Shown here: one piece after another, positions 42,316 through 50,600 of the stretch
Numbering within the stretch: the stretch's first letter is position 1
Layout: each line of letters begins with the position of its first letter
Source of the DNA: an uncultured Flavobacteriales bacterium
GTDB lineage: Bacteria > Bacteroidota > Bacteroidia > Flavobacteriales_F > PHOS-HE28
Direction: 5' to 3'
DNA: 64,000 nucleotides
Assembly: GCA_937872175.1 (NCBI GenBank)
Contig: CALMPI010000010.1
Coordinates: forward strand, 124,001-188,000
Program-made: the position numbers and the translations under genes
The notes under the pieces: model-generated
Told to the model about the DNA's origin: nothing
What the model saw: only the letters and a program-made list of their open reading frames with translations
Database searches by the model: none

Positions 42316-44220
42316 ATGAGCAAGATCATCGGCATTGACCTGGGCACCACCAACAGCTGTGTGGCGGTGATGGAAGGCAACGAACCCGTGGTGATCGCCA
42401 ACAGCGAAGGCAAACGCACCACCCCCAGTGTGGTGGCCTTCGTGGAAGGCGGTGAGCGGAAAGTGGGCGACCCGGCCAAGCGTCAGGCGATCACCAACCC
42501 CACCAACACCATCTCCTCCATCAAGCGCTTCATGGGCAACTCCCATGACGAGTGCAGCAAGGAAGTGGGTCGGGTGCCTTACACCGTGGAGCGCGGTCCC
42601 AACAACACGCCTCGCGTGCAGATCGGCGACCGCCAATACACCCCGCAGGAGATCAGCGCCATGATCCTGCAGAAGATGAAGAAGACCGCTGAGGACTACC
42701 TCGGCACCACAGTGACCGAAGCGGTGATCACCGTACCGGCCTACTTCAACGATGCGCAGCGCCAGGCCACCAAGGAGGCCGGTGAGATCGCGGGCCTGAA
42801 GGTGCGCCGCATCATCAACGAACCCACGGCCGCAGCCCTCGCTTATGGCCTGGACAAGAAAGGCATCGACCAGAAGATCGTGGTGTTCGACTGCGGTGGT
42901 GGCACCCACGACGTGAGCGTGCTGGAACTGGGCGACGGCGTCTTCGAGGTGAAGAGCACCGATGGTGACACCCACCTCGGTGGCGACGACTTCGACCAGG
43001 TCATCATCGACTGGCTGGCCGAAGAGTTCAAGGGCCAGTTCAACATCGACCTGCGCAAGGACCCCATGGCCCTGCAGCGCCTGAAGGAGGCCGCCGAAAA
43101 GGCCAAGATCGAGCTGAGCTCCACCACGAGCAGCGAGATCAACCTGCCCTACATCATGCCGGTGGACGGCATCCCGCAACACTTGGTGCGCAGCCTCACC
43201 CGCGCCAAGTTCGAGCAGCTCGCCGACAGCCTCATCAAGCGCACCATCGCCCCGTGCGAAAGCGCGTTGAAGAACGCCGGCCTCAAGACCAGCGACATCG
43301 ACGAAGTGATCCTGGTGGGCGGCAGCACGCGCATCCCGGCCATCCAGGACGCGGTGAAGAAGTTCTTCGGCAAGGAGCCCAGCAAGGGGGTGAACCCCGA
43401 TGAAGTCGTGGCCGTGGGCGCCGCGATCCAGGGCGGTGTGCTCGCCGGTGATGTGAAGGACGTGCTGCTGCTCGACGTGACGCCGCTGAGCCTCGGCATC
43501 GAGACCATGGGCGGTGTGATGACGCGCCTCATCGAGTCCAACACCACCATCCCCACCAAGAAGAGCGAGACCTTCAGCACCGCGAGCGACAGCCAGCCGA
43601 GCGTGGAGATCCATGTGCTGCAGGGCGAACGCCCGATGGCCGCCGGCAACCGCACCATCGGTCGCTTCCACCTCGATGGCATCCCGCCGGCACCGCGCGG
43701 CGTGCCGCAGATCGAAGTGACCTTCGACATCGACGCCAACGGCATCCTGCATGTGAGCGCCAAGGACAAGGCCACGGGCAAGGAGCAGAGCATCCGCATC
43801 GAGGCCAGCAGCGGTCTGGGCAAGGACGAGATCGAGAAGATGAAGAAGGAGGCCGAGGCCAACGCCGATGCCGACAAGGCCGCCCGCGAGCGCGTGGACA
43901 AGCTCAACGCCGCCGACAGCCTCATCTTCCAGACCGAGAAGAGCCTGAAGGAGTACGGCGACAAGATCCCGGCCGAGAAGAAGCAGCCCATCGAGGATGC
44001 CCTCACGCGCCTGAAGGACGCCCACAAGGCCCAGGACGTGGACGCCTGCGACAAGCTGGTGGCCGAGCTGAACACCGCGTTCCAAGCGGCCAGCCAGGAG
44101 ATGTACAACGCCGCCCAACAAGGCCAGGCCAACGGCAATGCCCAGGGGGGCTCCGCGGCCGCTGACGGCAACGCCGAGGTCACCGATGTGGACTTCGAGG
44201 AAGTGAAGGACGGCAAATAG
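42316..44220 (+). CDS. dnaK: Chaperone protein DnaK (Hsp70)
   Basis: A 634-residue ATP-dependent chaperone. The ATPase domain has [37 protein letters not shown] (the GGGTHDVS form I associate with flavobacterial DnaK) and [13 protein letters not shown]. The substrate domain begins near [18 protein letters not shown]. The C-terminal lid is helical, ending in a Gln/Asn-rich stretch and an [14 protein letters not shown]-like tail. No dnaJ or grpE is adjacent and no CIRCE element is visible upstream. It stands alone, followed by a long perfect palindrome acting as terminator. Confidence 0.98.
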   Translation: MSKIIGIDLGTTNSCVAVMEGNEPVVIANSEGKRTTPSVVAFVEGGERKVGDPAKRQAITNPTNTISSIKRFMGNSHDECSKEVGRVPYTVERGPNNTPRVQIGDRQYTPQEISAMILQKMKKTAEDYLGTTVTEAVITVPAYFNDAQRQATKEAGEIAGLKVRRIINEPTAAALAYGLDKKGIDQKIVVFDCGGGTHDVSVLELGDGVFEVKSTDGDTHLGGDDFDQVIIDWLAEEFKGQFNIDLRKDPMALQRLKEAAEKAKIELSSTTSSEINLPYIMPVDGIPQHLVRSLTRAKFEQLADSLIKRTIAPCESALKNAGLKTSDIDEVILVGGSTRIPAIQDAVKKFFGKEPSKGVNPDEVVAVGAAIQGGVLAGDVKDVLLLDVTPLSLGIETMGGVMTRLIESNTTIPTKKSETFSTASDSQPSVEIHVLQGERPMAAGNRTIGRFHLDGIPPAPRGVPQIEVTFDIDANGILHVSAKDKATGKEQSIRIEASSGLGKDEIEKMKKEAEANADADKAARERVDKLNAADSLIFQTEKSLKEYGDKIPAEKKQPIEDALTRLKDAHKAQDVDACDKLVAELNTAFQAASQEMYNAAQQGQANGNAQGGSAAADGNAEVTDVDFEEVKDGK

Positions 44221-44279
44221 GGGCGACGTTCACGTCGCACCGCGTTGGCCGACGGGTCGAACGCTCCATCGCCAACAAC

Positions 44280-44321
44280 AACGGACGAGCCCCGCGATGA
44301 TCATCGCGGGGCTCGTCCGTT
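44280..44321. terminator. 42-base perfect palindrome, terminator after dnaK
   Basis: Each 21-base half is the exact reverse complement of the other; the centre is GATGATCATC and the outer arms read ACGGACGAGCCCC and GGGGCTCGTCCGT. The 60-base gap after dnaK places it as an intrinsic terminator of high stability. There is no long T-run, only TTCC. Confidence 0.65.
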
Positions 44322-44392
44322 CCACCCCGCCGCTTCGGGCCCGAGCCGGGCCTTTTCGTTAATTCGCTCCTGTCCTTCAACCCGGACCGACC

Positions 44393-47008
44393 ATGCGTCC
44401 AGCATCACGCCAACACCATCAACCCCCTGCGGGTTCCCGCACGCCGGAAACGACGGGCATCGCGAACGGGCTCCCCGCGCTGCTCCTGACCGGCCTGTTC
44501 ACGCTCCTTTCCGTGGGTGTGAGCCATGCCCAGGTCATCACCACCGGCAGCCTGGCACCTTACAACGGCGGGAACGGAGTGAGCGGCAACGGCGTGATCA
44601 CCTTCGGGGTGACCAACAACTCCGGCGGCGACATCCTGCTCACGGACCTGGACTCATATTGGCAGACCGCGTCCAACGGTGCCAACACCACGCTGTGGGC
44701 CACGACCGTCACCCTGGGTGGCCCCTACTTCCCCTTCGTGGCCACGGATTGGACCGTGGTCGGAACCGGCACCAACCTGTCGGTCCCCGCCAACGGCATC
44801 CACCCCACGATCACGGGCATGACCTACCTGATCCCCGACGGGGGCACGGTGCGCTTCCTGTTGGAGTCCGACCAGAACATCCGGTACAGCGGCACCGGCG
44901 TCATCAGCCCCAACACCTTCACGGTGGGCGGCATCTCCCTGCATTGCGGGGACTTCACCCTGCCGGGCGCCACGGGCATCGTGGGCTATGGTGGCCTCTT
45001 CACCAACGGGGGCAACAACCCGCGCTACTTCACCGGCACGCTCACCTTCCTGCCGGCCACACCCTGCTCGGGCACGCCCACCGCGGGCACCATCACCGGG
45101 CCTTCGTTCGTGTGCGCGAACGGCACGGCCGACCTCGTGGTGAACGGCTCCACCGTCGGTGCCGGGATCACGCGTGACTGGTACAGCAGCACCACGTCCG
45201 GAGGGCCCTACACCACCTTCGTAGGCTCGGGTACGACCGTGAACACCGGTCCCGTCACCACGGACACGTACCATGTCTGCACGGTGACCTGCACCACGTC
45301 CGGACTGGCCGCCACCACCGCCGAGTTCCACCTGCCGGTGACTCCGGGCATCTCCGGCACCTACACCATCAACGACGACGGCACCGGCGACCTGCTGAAC
45401 TTCTCGGAGGCCGCGGCGCTGTTGAGCTGCGGGGTCAGCGGACCGGTGGTCTTCAACGTGGCGGCGGGCAGCGGGCCCTACGTGGACCGCCTGGTGCTGG
45501 GCGAGATCCTCGGTGCCAGCGCCACCAACACGATCACCTTCAACGCCAATGACGTCATCCTGGTGCATGCGCCGACGGTGAGCGCCGATCGCGCGGCGAT
45601 CCTGTTGGACGGTGCCGACCATGTGACCATCGAGGACCTGATCATCGAGGTGTCCGGCGGCACCTATGGATACGGTGTGCACCTCACCGGCCAGGCCGAC
45701 CACAACACCATCCGGGGCTGCCGGATCTTCAATCCCGACAACACCACCTCTTCCAACTTCGGGGGCATCGTGGCCTCGGCCTCGCTCACCAATGCGACCA
45801 CCGCCGGCAACAACGCGAACCACACCACCATCGAGGACAACGTGATCCTGGGCTGCAGCGGCGCCTACAAGCTGCGCCTCAATGGCGCCTCGGCCACCGC
45901 ACGCGCGGTGGGCAACGTGGTGCGCAACAACCAGTTCCGCAACGGATACAACTACCAGGTGTACCTGAACTTCCAGGACAGCGCCCTCGTGCAGGGCAAC
46001 GAGATCAGCCGGCCGGGGCTCACCAGCACCACCACCTTCTATGGCATCTACGTGAACAACAGTGTGGGCACCACCGTGGACGGCAACGTGGTGAACAACG
46101 TGGGCGGAACCGGCACGGCATACCTCTATTACATCGCGGCATCGGACGCCACGCCGGGCCACGAGAACACCTTCCAGAACAACATCGCCTTCAGGCTGAA
46201 CAACACGGGCACGAACTACGGCATGTACAACAGCAGCAGCAACAACACCCGCTATTACCACAACAGCCTGCTGCTCGATGACCAGAGCACCACCACGGGC
46301 GTCACCTACGGCTTCTATCAGACCACGCTGGCCACCGGACTGGAGTACCGCAACAACATCGTGAAGATCAGCCGCACAGGCACGGGCACCAAGCGCTGCA
46401 TGCACTTCGCCACGGCCACTTCCGCGTTCACCAGCGACAACAACGTGCTGGTGATGGCCTCCACCGGCGGCACCACGAACCAGGTGGGCTACCTGTCCAC
46501 GGGCTACCCCACCCTGGCCGACTGGCAGGCCGCGGGGTACGACCCCAACTCCTCCAGCGCCGACCCGCTCTTCGTGAGCAACACCGACCTCACCCCGACG
46601 AACGTGGCGATCAACGACATCGGCGATCCCGGCATCGGCGCGCTGGTGCCGCTGGACCACAACGGAACGCCCCGGCCGCTGGGTGCCGCTCCCGATCCGG
46701 GGGCCATCGAGTTCGGCATGGGCACCGGCCTGCCCGCTATCGCATCCACACCATCGGAATGGTCCGTCAACCCCAACCCCGCATCCGATCAGGCCACCCT
46801 GCGTTCGCGGGAAGGGCGAACGGGCGAGTGGACCTTGATGGACCTGGGCGGAAGGGTCGTGCTGCGCGGTGCGGTCATCGGAGAGGTGGACATCCCGGTC
46901 GGGGCCCTGTCCACCGGCACCTATGTGCTCGATGTGCGTGATGGGGCCACGTTCACGCGGATGCCGCTGGTGGTGGCCAACGCGATGGGTCGGTCGGGTG
47001 CCCGCTGA
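44393..47008 (+). CDS. T9SS-exported protein with right-handed beta-helix
   Basis: An 871-residue exported protein. After an unusually long signal region (MRPASRQHHQPPAG to VSHAQ, about 46 residues) comes a beta-sandwich domain (about 47-230: GNGVSGNGVITFGVTNNSGG). An Ig-like segment follows, then a right-handed beta-helix (about 380-760) with repeated NTIRGCRIFN / NHTTIEDNVILG / NVVRNNQFRNG turns, and a type A T9SS tail (NPNPASDQATLRS, STGTYVLDVRDG). Beta-helices of this sort occur in pectate-lyase-like carbohydrate enzymes and in adhesins; no catalytic residues are evident. The N-terminal domain is shared with the partial giant protein starting at 57994. Confidence 0.87.
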   Translation: MRPASRQHHQPPAGSRTPETTGIANGLPALLLTGLFTLLSVGVSHAQVITTGSLAPYNGGNGVSGNGVITFGVTNNSGGDILLTDLDSYWQTASNGANTTLWATTVTLGGPYFPFVATDWTVVGTGTNLSVPANGIHPTITGMTYLIPDGGTVRFLLESDQNIRYSGTGVISPNTFTVGGISLHCGDFTLPGATGIVGYGGLFTNGGNNPRYFTGTLTFLPATPCSGTPTAGTITGPSFVCANGTADLVVNGSTVGAGITRDWYSSTTSGGPYTTFVGSGTTVNTGPVTTDTYHVCTVTCTTSGLAATTAEFHLPVTPGISGTYTINDDGTGDLLNFSEAAALLSCGVSGPVVFNVAAGSGPYVDRLVLGEILGASATNTITFNANDVILVHAPTVSADRAAILLDGADHVTIEDLIIEVSGGTYGYGVHLTGQADHNTIRGCRIFNPDNTTSSNFGGIVASASLTNATTAGNNANHTTIEDNVILGCSGAYKLRLNGASATARAVGNVVRNNQFRNGYNYQVYLNFQDSALVQGNEISRPGLTSTTTFYGIYVNNSVGTTVDGNVVNNVGGTGTAYLYYIAASDATPGHENTFQNNIAFRLNNTGTNYGMYNSSSNNTRYYHNSLLLDDQSTTTGVTYGFYQTTLATGLEYRNNIVKISRTGTGTKRCMHFATATSAFTSDNNVLVMASTGGTTNQVGYLSTGYPTLADWQAAGYDPNSSSADPLFVSNTDLTPTNVAINDIGDPGIGALVPLDHNGTPRPLGAAPDPGAIEFGMGTGLPAIASTPSEWSVNPNPASDQATLRSREGRTGEWTLMDLGGRVVLRGAVIGEVDIPVGALSTGTYVLDVRDGATFTRMPLVVANAMGRSGAR

Positions 47009-47067
47009 GCGGGGCCACCACATCGACGCGGGATGACCGTCGGGTCGATCCGTGACGCGTCAGCTCG

Positions 47068-48750
47068 TTACGGCTCCACCAGCGCGAAGCGCACGGGGCG
47101 GGCACCGGTGCTCAGGGGGACCAGGGTGTAGGTCCCCGGACGCAGATGGGCCGTGCGGAGTTCGTTGCGGCCCGCGACGAGCAGTTCACGGGCGACCGTG
47201 CGGCCGGTGGCGTCCACAATGAGCGCGTGCATGGCGACGGCGACCTCGACCGCCAGGCGGGTTCCATCGGCCACGACCACCACCGGCCGCCCATCCGTCG
47301 CCGGATGCGTCGTGCTCACGTTCAGCACACAGAACTGCACATTGGGCTGCGTCTCGATATGGCCGATCGGGTCAAGGACCAGCCCTTGCAGCCGGGGATC
47401 GTTCGGTCCGATCCACTCGGCCTGGAAGATGATCGTGTTGGCCTGCAGCACGGTGCCCTGATCCACCGGGATGCCGTCCTGCATGGGTACCACATAGGAC
47501 CAGGCCTGCGTGCTGTCCGGCCGCAGTTGCACCATCCACCCTTGGCGGCCCGACGCGGCGAGGACATTGCCGTTGGGCAGCTTCTGCCCGCTTCCCTGCC
47601 CCGGGGAGTACAGGTCGGGTGGATCGGCGGTCATGTACCGCGCGTCACGGTCCAGCGGACCGAAGGCCGTGCCTGGCACATAGGTGTAGTGGCCGTTGGC
47701 GTCCACCGGCGGGGTGAAGATGTCCACCGCGCTGAAATCGGGGCCCACACGATTGTTGAACACCATGATCTTACCGACGTCCGGGTCGTTGGGGTCCAGT
47801 CCGGGCCCCACCCAGCTGGCCGCATGGTTGAAGTAGAGGTCGCGGTCGGCCGGCCCCCCCTGGTCGTAGATGCCCGGGTTCCCCCAGCGATACAGCAGAT
47901 CCCCACCACGGCCCGAAACGCCCCCCGTATGGCCGGCGGCCTCCAGGGTGGTGGTGCTGTGATCGATCACCCAGACCTCATGCAGGAACGGCACACTGAG
48001 GAGGATCTGGTCCAGCGCAGGGTTGTAGTCCACGGAATTGATGTGCAGCCAGTCCGGGTTGATGTTCTGTGTGTACACCGCATTGATGTCGACGAGCTCG
48101 GGATGCTCGGCCACCACCCCATGGTTGGCCGCGTTCGGGTTGAAGTCCTGGACCAGATGATCCCACACGTGCCACTCCCACACCACGTGGGCGGAATCGG
48201 GGCCGATCGGCTCCAGCTCCACGATCTTCTCCGGCCAAAGGGTGGAGAACCCGTAACCCACCGTATCGCGCCCCGCATCCCACGCCTCCTGCGCGGTCTT
48301 CAGTTCCCACACGATGGCGAGCATGTTCCCGTTGGGCATCAGCTCCACATCGTGGTGCATGCACTCGGTGGCCGAGCTGATGGTGTGGTCCCACAGCACG
48401 GTGTTGTCCCAGGCCTTCAATTGCAGGTGCTCTCCATTGCCCCCCGCCGTGAAGAACGGATTGCCACCCGCCTCATCCACATAGGTCCGCAGCAAGGTGC
48501 CGTTGGCGCCCAGGCGGACGGAGTTGCCGGGCACCGACACGGTATCCGGCCAACTGTGCACCAGCTGGCCACAGGCGTTCACCAGGAACACCGTCCCCTG
48601 CTGGTCGGGGAAGAACAGGAAATAGCCGTCGACCATGTCGGGATCGTAGTGGATGAGGCCGACCGTGTTCTGACCGGCGAGACGATCCGTCACGAGAAGA
48701 CAGGACAACGCGATGAGGCAGTGGTGCGGAAAGGATCCGATGGTGCACAT
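47068..48750 (-). CDS. T9SS-exported arylsulfotransferase-like protein
   Basis: A 560-residue exported protein with the beta-propeller pattern of the ASST (arylsulfate sulfotransferase, PF05935-like) family: GYFLFFPDQQGTVFLVNACG, HDVELMPNGNMLAIVWELK, WLHINSVDYNPALDQILLSV, LYRWGNPGIYDQGG, and GQKLPNGNVLAASGRQG. Several conserved His (MHHDVEL, HINSV, FNHAASW) could be the catalytic set. The C-terminal 80 residues are a short T9SS-type tail (GRTVARELLVAGRN, PGTYTLVPLSTG). Whether it transfers sulfate is unproven; many Bacteroidota members are uncharacterised. Start ATG 48750; ATG 48774 is an alternative. Confidence 0.8.
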   Translation of the reverse strand: MCTIGSFPHHCLIALSCLLVTDRLAGQNTVGLIHYDPDMVDGYFLFFPDQQGTVFLVNACGQLVHSWPDTVSVPGNSVRLGANGTLLRTYVDEAGGNPFFTAGGNGEHLQLKAWDNTVLWDHTISSATECMHHDVELMPNGNMLAIVWELKTAQEAWDAGRDTVGYGFSTLWPEKIVELEPIGPDSAHVVWEWHVWDHLVQDFNPNAANHGVVAEHPELVDINAVYTQNINPDWLHINSVDYNPALDQILLSVPFLHEVWVIDHSTTTLEAAGHTGGVSGRGGDLLYRWGNPGIYDQGGPADRDLYFNHAASWVGPGLDPNDPDVGKIMVFNNRVGPDFSAVDIFTPPVDANGHYTYVPGTAFGPLDRDARYMTADPPDLYSPGQGSGQKLPNGNVLAASGRQGWMVQLRPDSTQAWSYVVPMQDGIPVDQGTVLQANTIIFQAEWIGPNDPRLQGLVLDPIGHIETQPNVQFCVLNVSTTHPATDGRPVVVVADGTRLAVEVAVAMHALIVDATGRTVARELLVAGRNELRTAHLRPGTYTLVPLSTGARPVRFALVEP

Positions 48751-48770
48751 GATGCTGGAGCTTCGGCGGT

Positions 48771-48778
48771 CCAAAGTA
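48771..48778 (-). promoter_or_regulatory. Candidate -7 promoter element of the arylsulfotransferase-like gene
   Basis: Minus-strand TACTTTGG, 20 bases upstream of the start. Confidence 0.45.
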
Positions 48779-48954
48779 CCGCAGGTGCTCCGAACACCCG
48801 AAGCCCGAACGCGTGCAGGATCGGGAGCTCGGACCGGCTTTCGGCCTCGATCCCCATGGCGTTCACGCCGCTTCGTGCAGCGTCACACCGTGCGCTGGAA
48901 CGGTCGGGTCCGCCTGCTGATCCCGTCGCTCAAGGGGCCCCACGGGCGTACCGT

Positions 48955-49701
48955 TCAGCGCACGGCGTGCACCTTGCCGTCCACATACTCCTCGGTGCGC
49001 ACCACGCCCCCCTGGTCGTCGCGGTAGGTCCAGGTGCCGATGCGCTGCGTGTCCATGCGCTGGGGGTTGTAGCGGGCGCGGCCCTCGCACCGCACGAGGC
49101 CTCCGGGGTGATACTCGCGCTGCAGGAACTCCACCTTGCGCTTGTCCACCAGTTCGAGCGTGCTGATGGGTGAACCATCGGAGGCGAACAGGTCCATGCG
49201 CTCGTAGTACGCCCCGCTCCTGTGCTTCTCTTCGGCGTAGCGCAGCTGACCGTTGCGGTAGTGTTCCCGATACTCGAGCGCCATGCCGTCCACGAAGCGG
49301 GTCTCGGTGGCGGGCCGCCCGTTGGCATGGAAGGTGCGCAACACGGACCGCAGGGCGTCCGCGCTGCGGAACTCGCGCTCCAGCGTGCCGTCCGGATGGT
49401 GGTTCTTGTAGAGCGTGAGGCGGCCGTCCGCATAGTAGCCCTTGTGCTTGAGGGCCCCGTTGGGGTGGTGGTCCTCCACCCAGCCGATGCAGGGATGGCC
49501 GTTGCACAGGCGCACCGAATCGCCGCCGGTGACCGGGTTGAAGGCCTCGTAGGTGGCGATGACCGCCGAGGGGTCCTCCAGCAGAGCGGGGTCCATGGGG
49601 AAGGCATCGGCGCTCATGAGGGCCAGGTCGTCCTGGGCCGCCACGACGCAGCAGAAGAACAGGCCGGCGGTGGCGGCGAGCGAGGAACGGTGGGTCAGCA
49701 T
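48955..49701 (-). CDS. Secreted MORN/YwqK-like repeat protein
   Basis: A 248-residue exported protein. The signal peptide (MLTHRSSLAATAGLFFCCVV) is followed by about six repeats with the YwqK/MORN-like pattern: HHPNGALKHKGYYADGRLTL, HHPDGTLEREF, FHANGRPATETRFVDG, HYRNGQLRYAEEKHRSG, EYHPGGLVRCEGRARYN. Such beta-hairpin repeats are common in Bacteroidota; some members sit beside toxin genes, but the role here is unknown. No toxin gene adjoins it. Confidence 0.8.
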   Translation of the reverse strand: MLTHRSSLAATAGLFFCCVVAAQDDLALMSADAFPMDPALLEDPSAVIATYEAFNPVTGGDSVRLCNGHPCIGWVEDHHPNGALKHKGYYADGRLTLYKNHHPDGTLEREFRSADALRSVLRTFHANGRPATETRFVDGMALEYREHYRNGQLRYAEEKHRSGAYYERMDLFASDGSPISTLELVDKRKVEFLQREYHPGGLVRCEGRARYNPQRMDTQRIGTWTYRDDQGGVVRTEEYVDGKVHAVR

Positions 49702-49752
49702 GGCCCCTGCTACGATGTGGAGGTGATGCTGGTTGCGGATCGCCGATCCTCC

Positions 49753-49760
49753 TAACTTGG
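49753..49760 (+). promoter_or_regulatory. Candidate -7 promoter element
   Basis: TAACTTGG, 25 bases before the ATG at 49786, in the 84-base divergent region with the repeat protein. Confidence 0.35.
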
Positions 49761-49785
49761 GCTCCCTACCCAACCCCTACCGACC

Positions 49786-50244
49786 ATGATGATCCGTACC
49801 CTGTCCTTCGTCTGCCTGTTCATCGGCCTGCAGGGCCCGCTGTTCGCCCAGGACCCCGTGCTTCCATCACGCACGCCGGCGGATTACGCTGAGGCGGACC
49901 TCGCCCGCCTGGCCACCAGGTTCCAGATGCGACCCGAACAGATCGAGGACTGCCGGCGCATTCTTGTGGCGCACGAGACGGCCCTGTTCGAGCAACGCGA
50001 AGCCCTGCGCCGGGAGATCGGCCTGCTGGATCAGCAGTATGCCCGAGGATTGCAGGACATCGCCAAGACCTTGGACGAGGAGCAGGCGAGCCTGTTCACG
50101 AGGGCGCTGAAGGCGGGTGAGCTCCCCATCACCTGGGAGGTGGCCACGCCCGGCAGCGTCCGGATGGGCGCCACGCAGCCCGCCAAGCCCGCAGGCAAGG
50201 AGAAGCCCACCAAACCGGCCTCGTCCACCACCTTGTCCCGCTGA
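49786..50244 (+). CDS. Small secreted helical protein, unknown
   Basis: A 152-residue exported protein (signal peptide ending GPLFAQ, then PVLPSRTP). Residues 32-110 are strongly helical and charged with heptad-like spacing (ADLARLATRFQMRPEQIEDC, then FEQREALRREIGLLDQQYAR). The tail is a Lys/Pro-rich, low-complexity stretch. The overall layout resembles Spy/CpxP-like periplasmic helical proteins, but the LTxxQ motif is absent. Function unknown. Confidence 0.72.
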   Translation: MMIRTLSFVCLFIGLQGPLFAQDPVLPSRTPADYAEADLARLATRFQMRPEQIEDCRRILVAHETALFEQREALRREIGLLDQQYARGLQDIAKTLDEEQASLFTRALKAGELPITWEVATPGSVRMGATQPAKPAGKEKPTKPASSTTLSR

Positions 50245-50600
50245 CCCGGTGCCGCTGAAGGCAGGGTGACGGCCTGTGCTCCCGGCCTGTGGTCGAGGCC
50301 ATGGACGGAACGGGCCGCCCGCTGGGTGCGGCGCTACGCACACAGCGCAATGGGTTGCCTCCTGTTGAAAACTTTTTTTCCCTTGCGTTGCACTTACGAT
50401 CGGAATAGTATTGACCACCCACAACCCCAACCGTTCAACCCTCAACCACCCAAACCGCGCTTGACGAAGGGTTCGCCGGGCGGAACGATCAGCCCTCGCG
50501 GACCTCACTGAAAGACATCACCACCCACCCGACCGGCATCGGGGCCCACCGGCCCCGCCGCCTGACGACCGAAGGATCTTCATTAACCAAAACCCCCGAC
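50245..50600 (+). other. Long untranslated region before the 2360-residue protein gene
   Basis: About 356 bases without a gene. The first 130 bases are GC-rich. Then comes an A/T-rich stretch (GTTGAAAACTTTTTTTCCC, 50374-50392), the promoter candidate at 50383-50413 and a leader of about 180 bases rich in short ACCC/CAACC repeats (ACCACCCACAACCCCAACC). I see no riboswitch signature. Confidence 0.5.
50383..50413 (+). promoter_or_regulatory. Candidate -33/-7 promoter of the giant T9SS gene
   Basis: TTG (50383-50385) followed after 20 bases by TAGTATTG (50406-50413), a seven-of-eight match to TAnnTTTG at near-usual spacing. It would give a leader of roughly 180 bases. Confidence 0.45.

Noticed and set aside
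42892-42920. Apparently altered DnaK phosphate loop (CGGGTHDVS rather than LGGGTFDVS)
   Set aside because: The GGGTHDVS form is, to my knowledge, normal for flavobacterial DnaK, so it is a lineage marker and not an anomaly.
44280-44321. Palindrome considered as an insertion-sequence end
   Set aside because: No transposase, target duplication or second inverted end is nearby.
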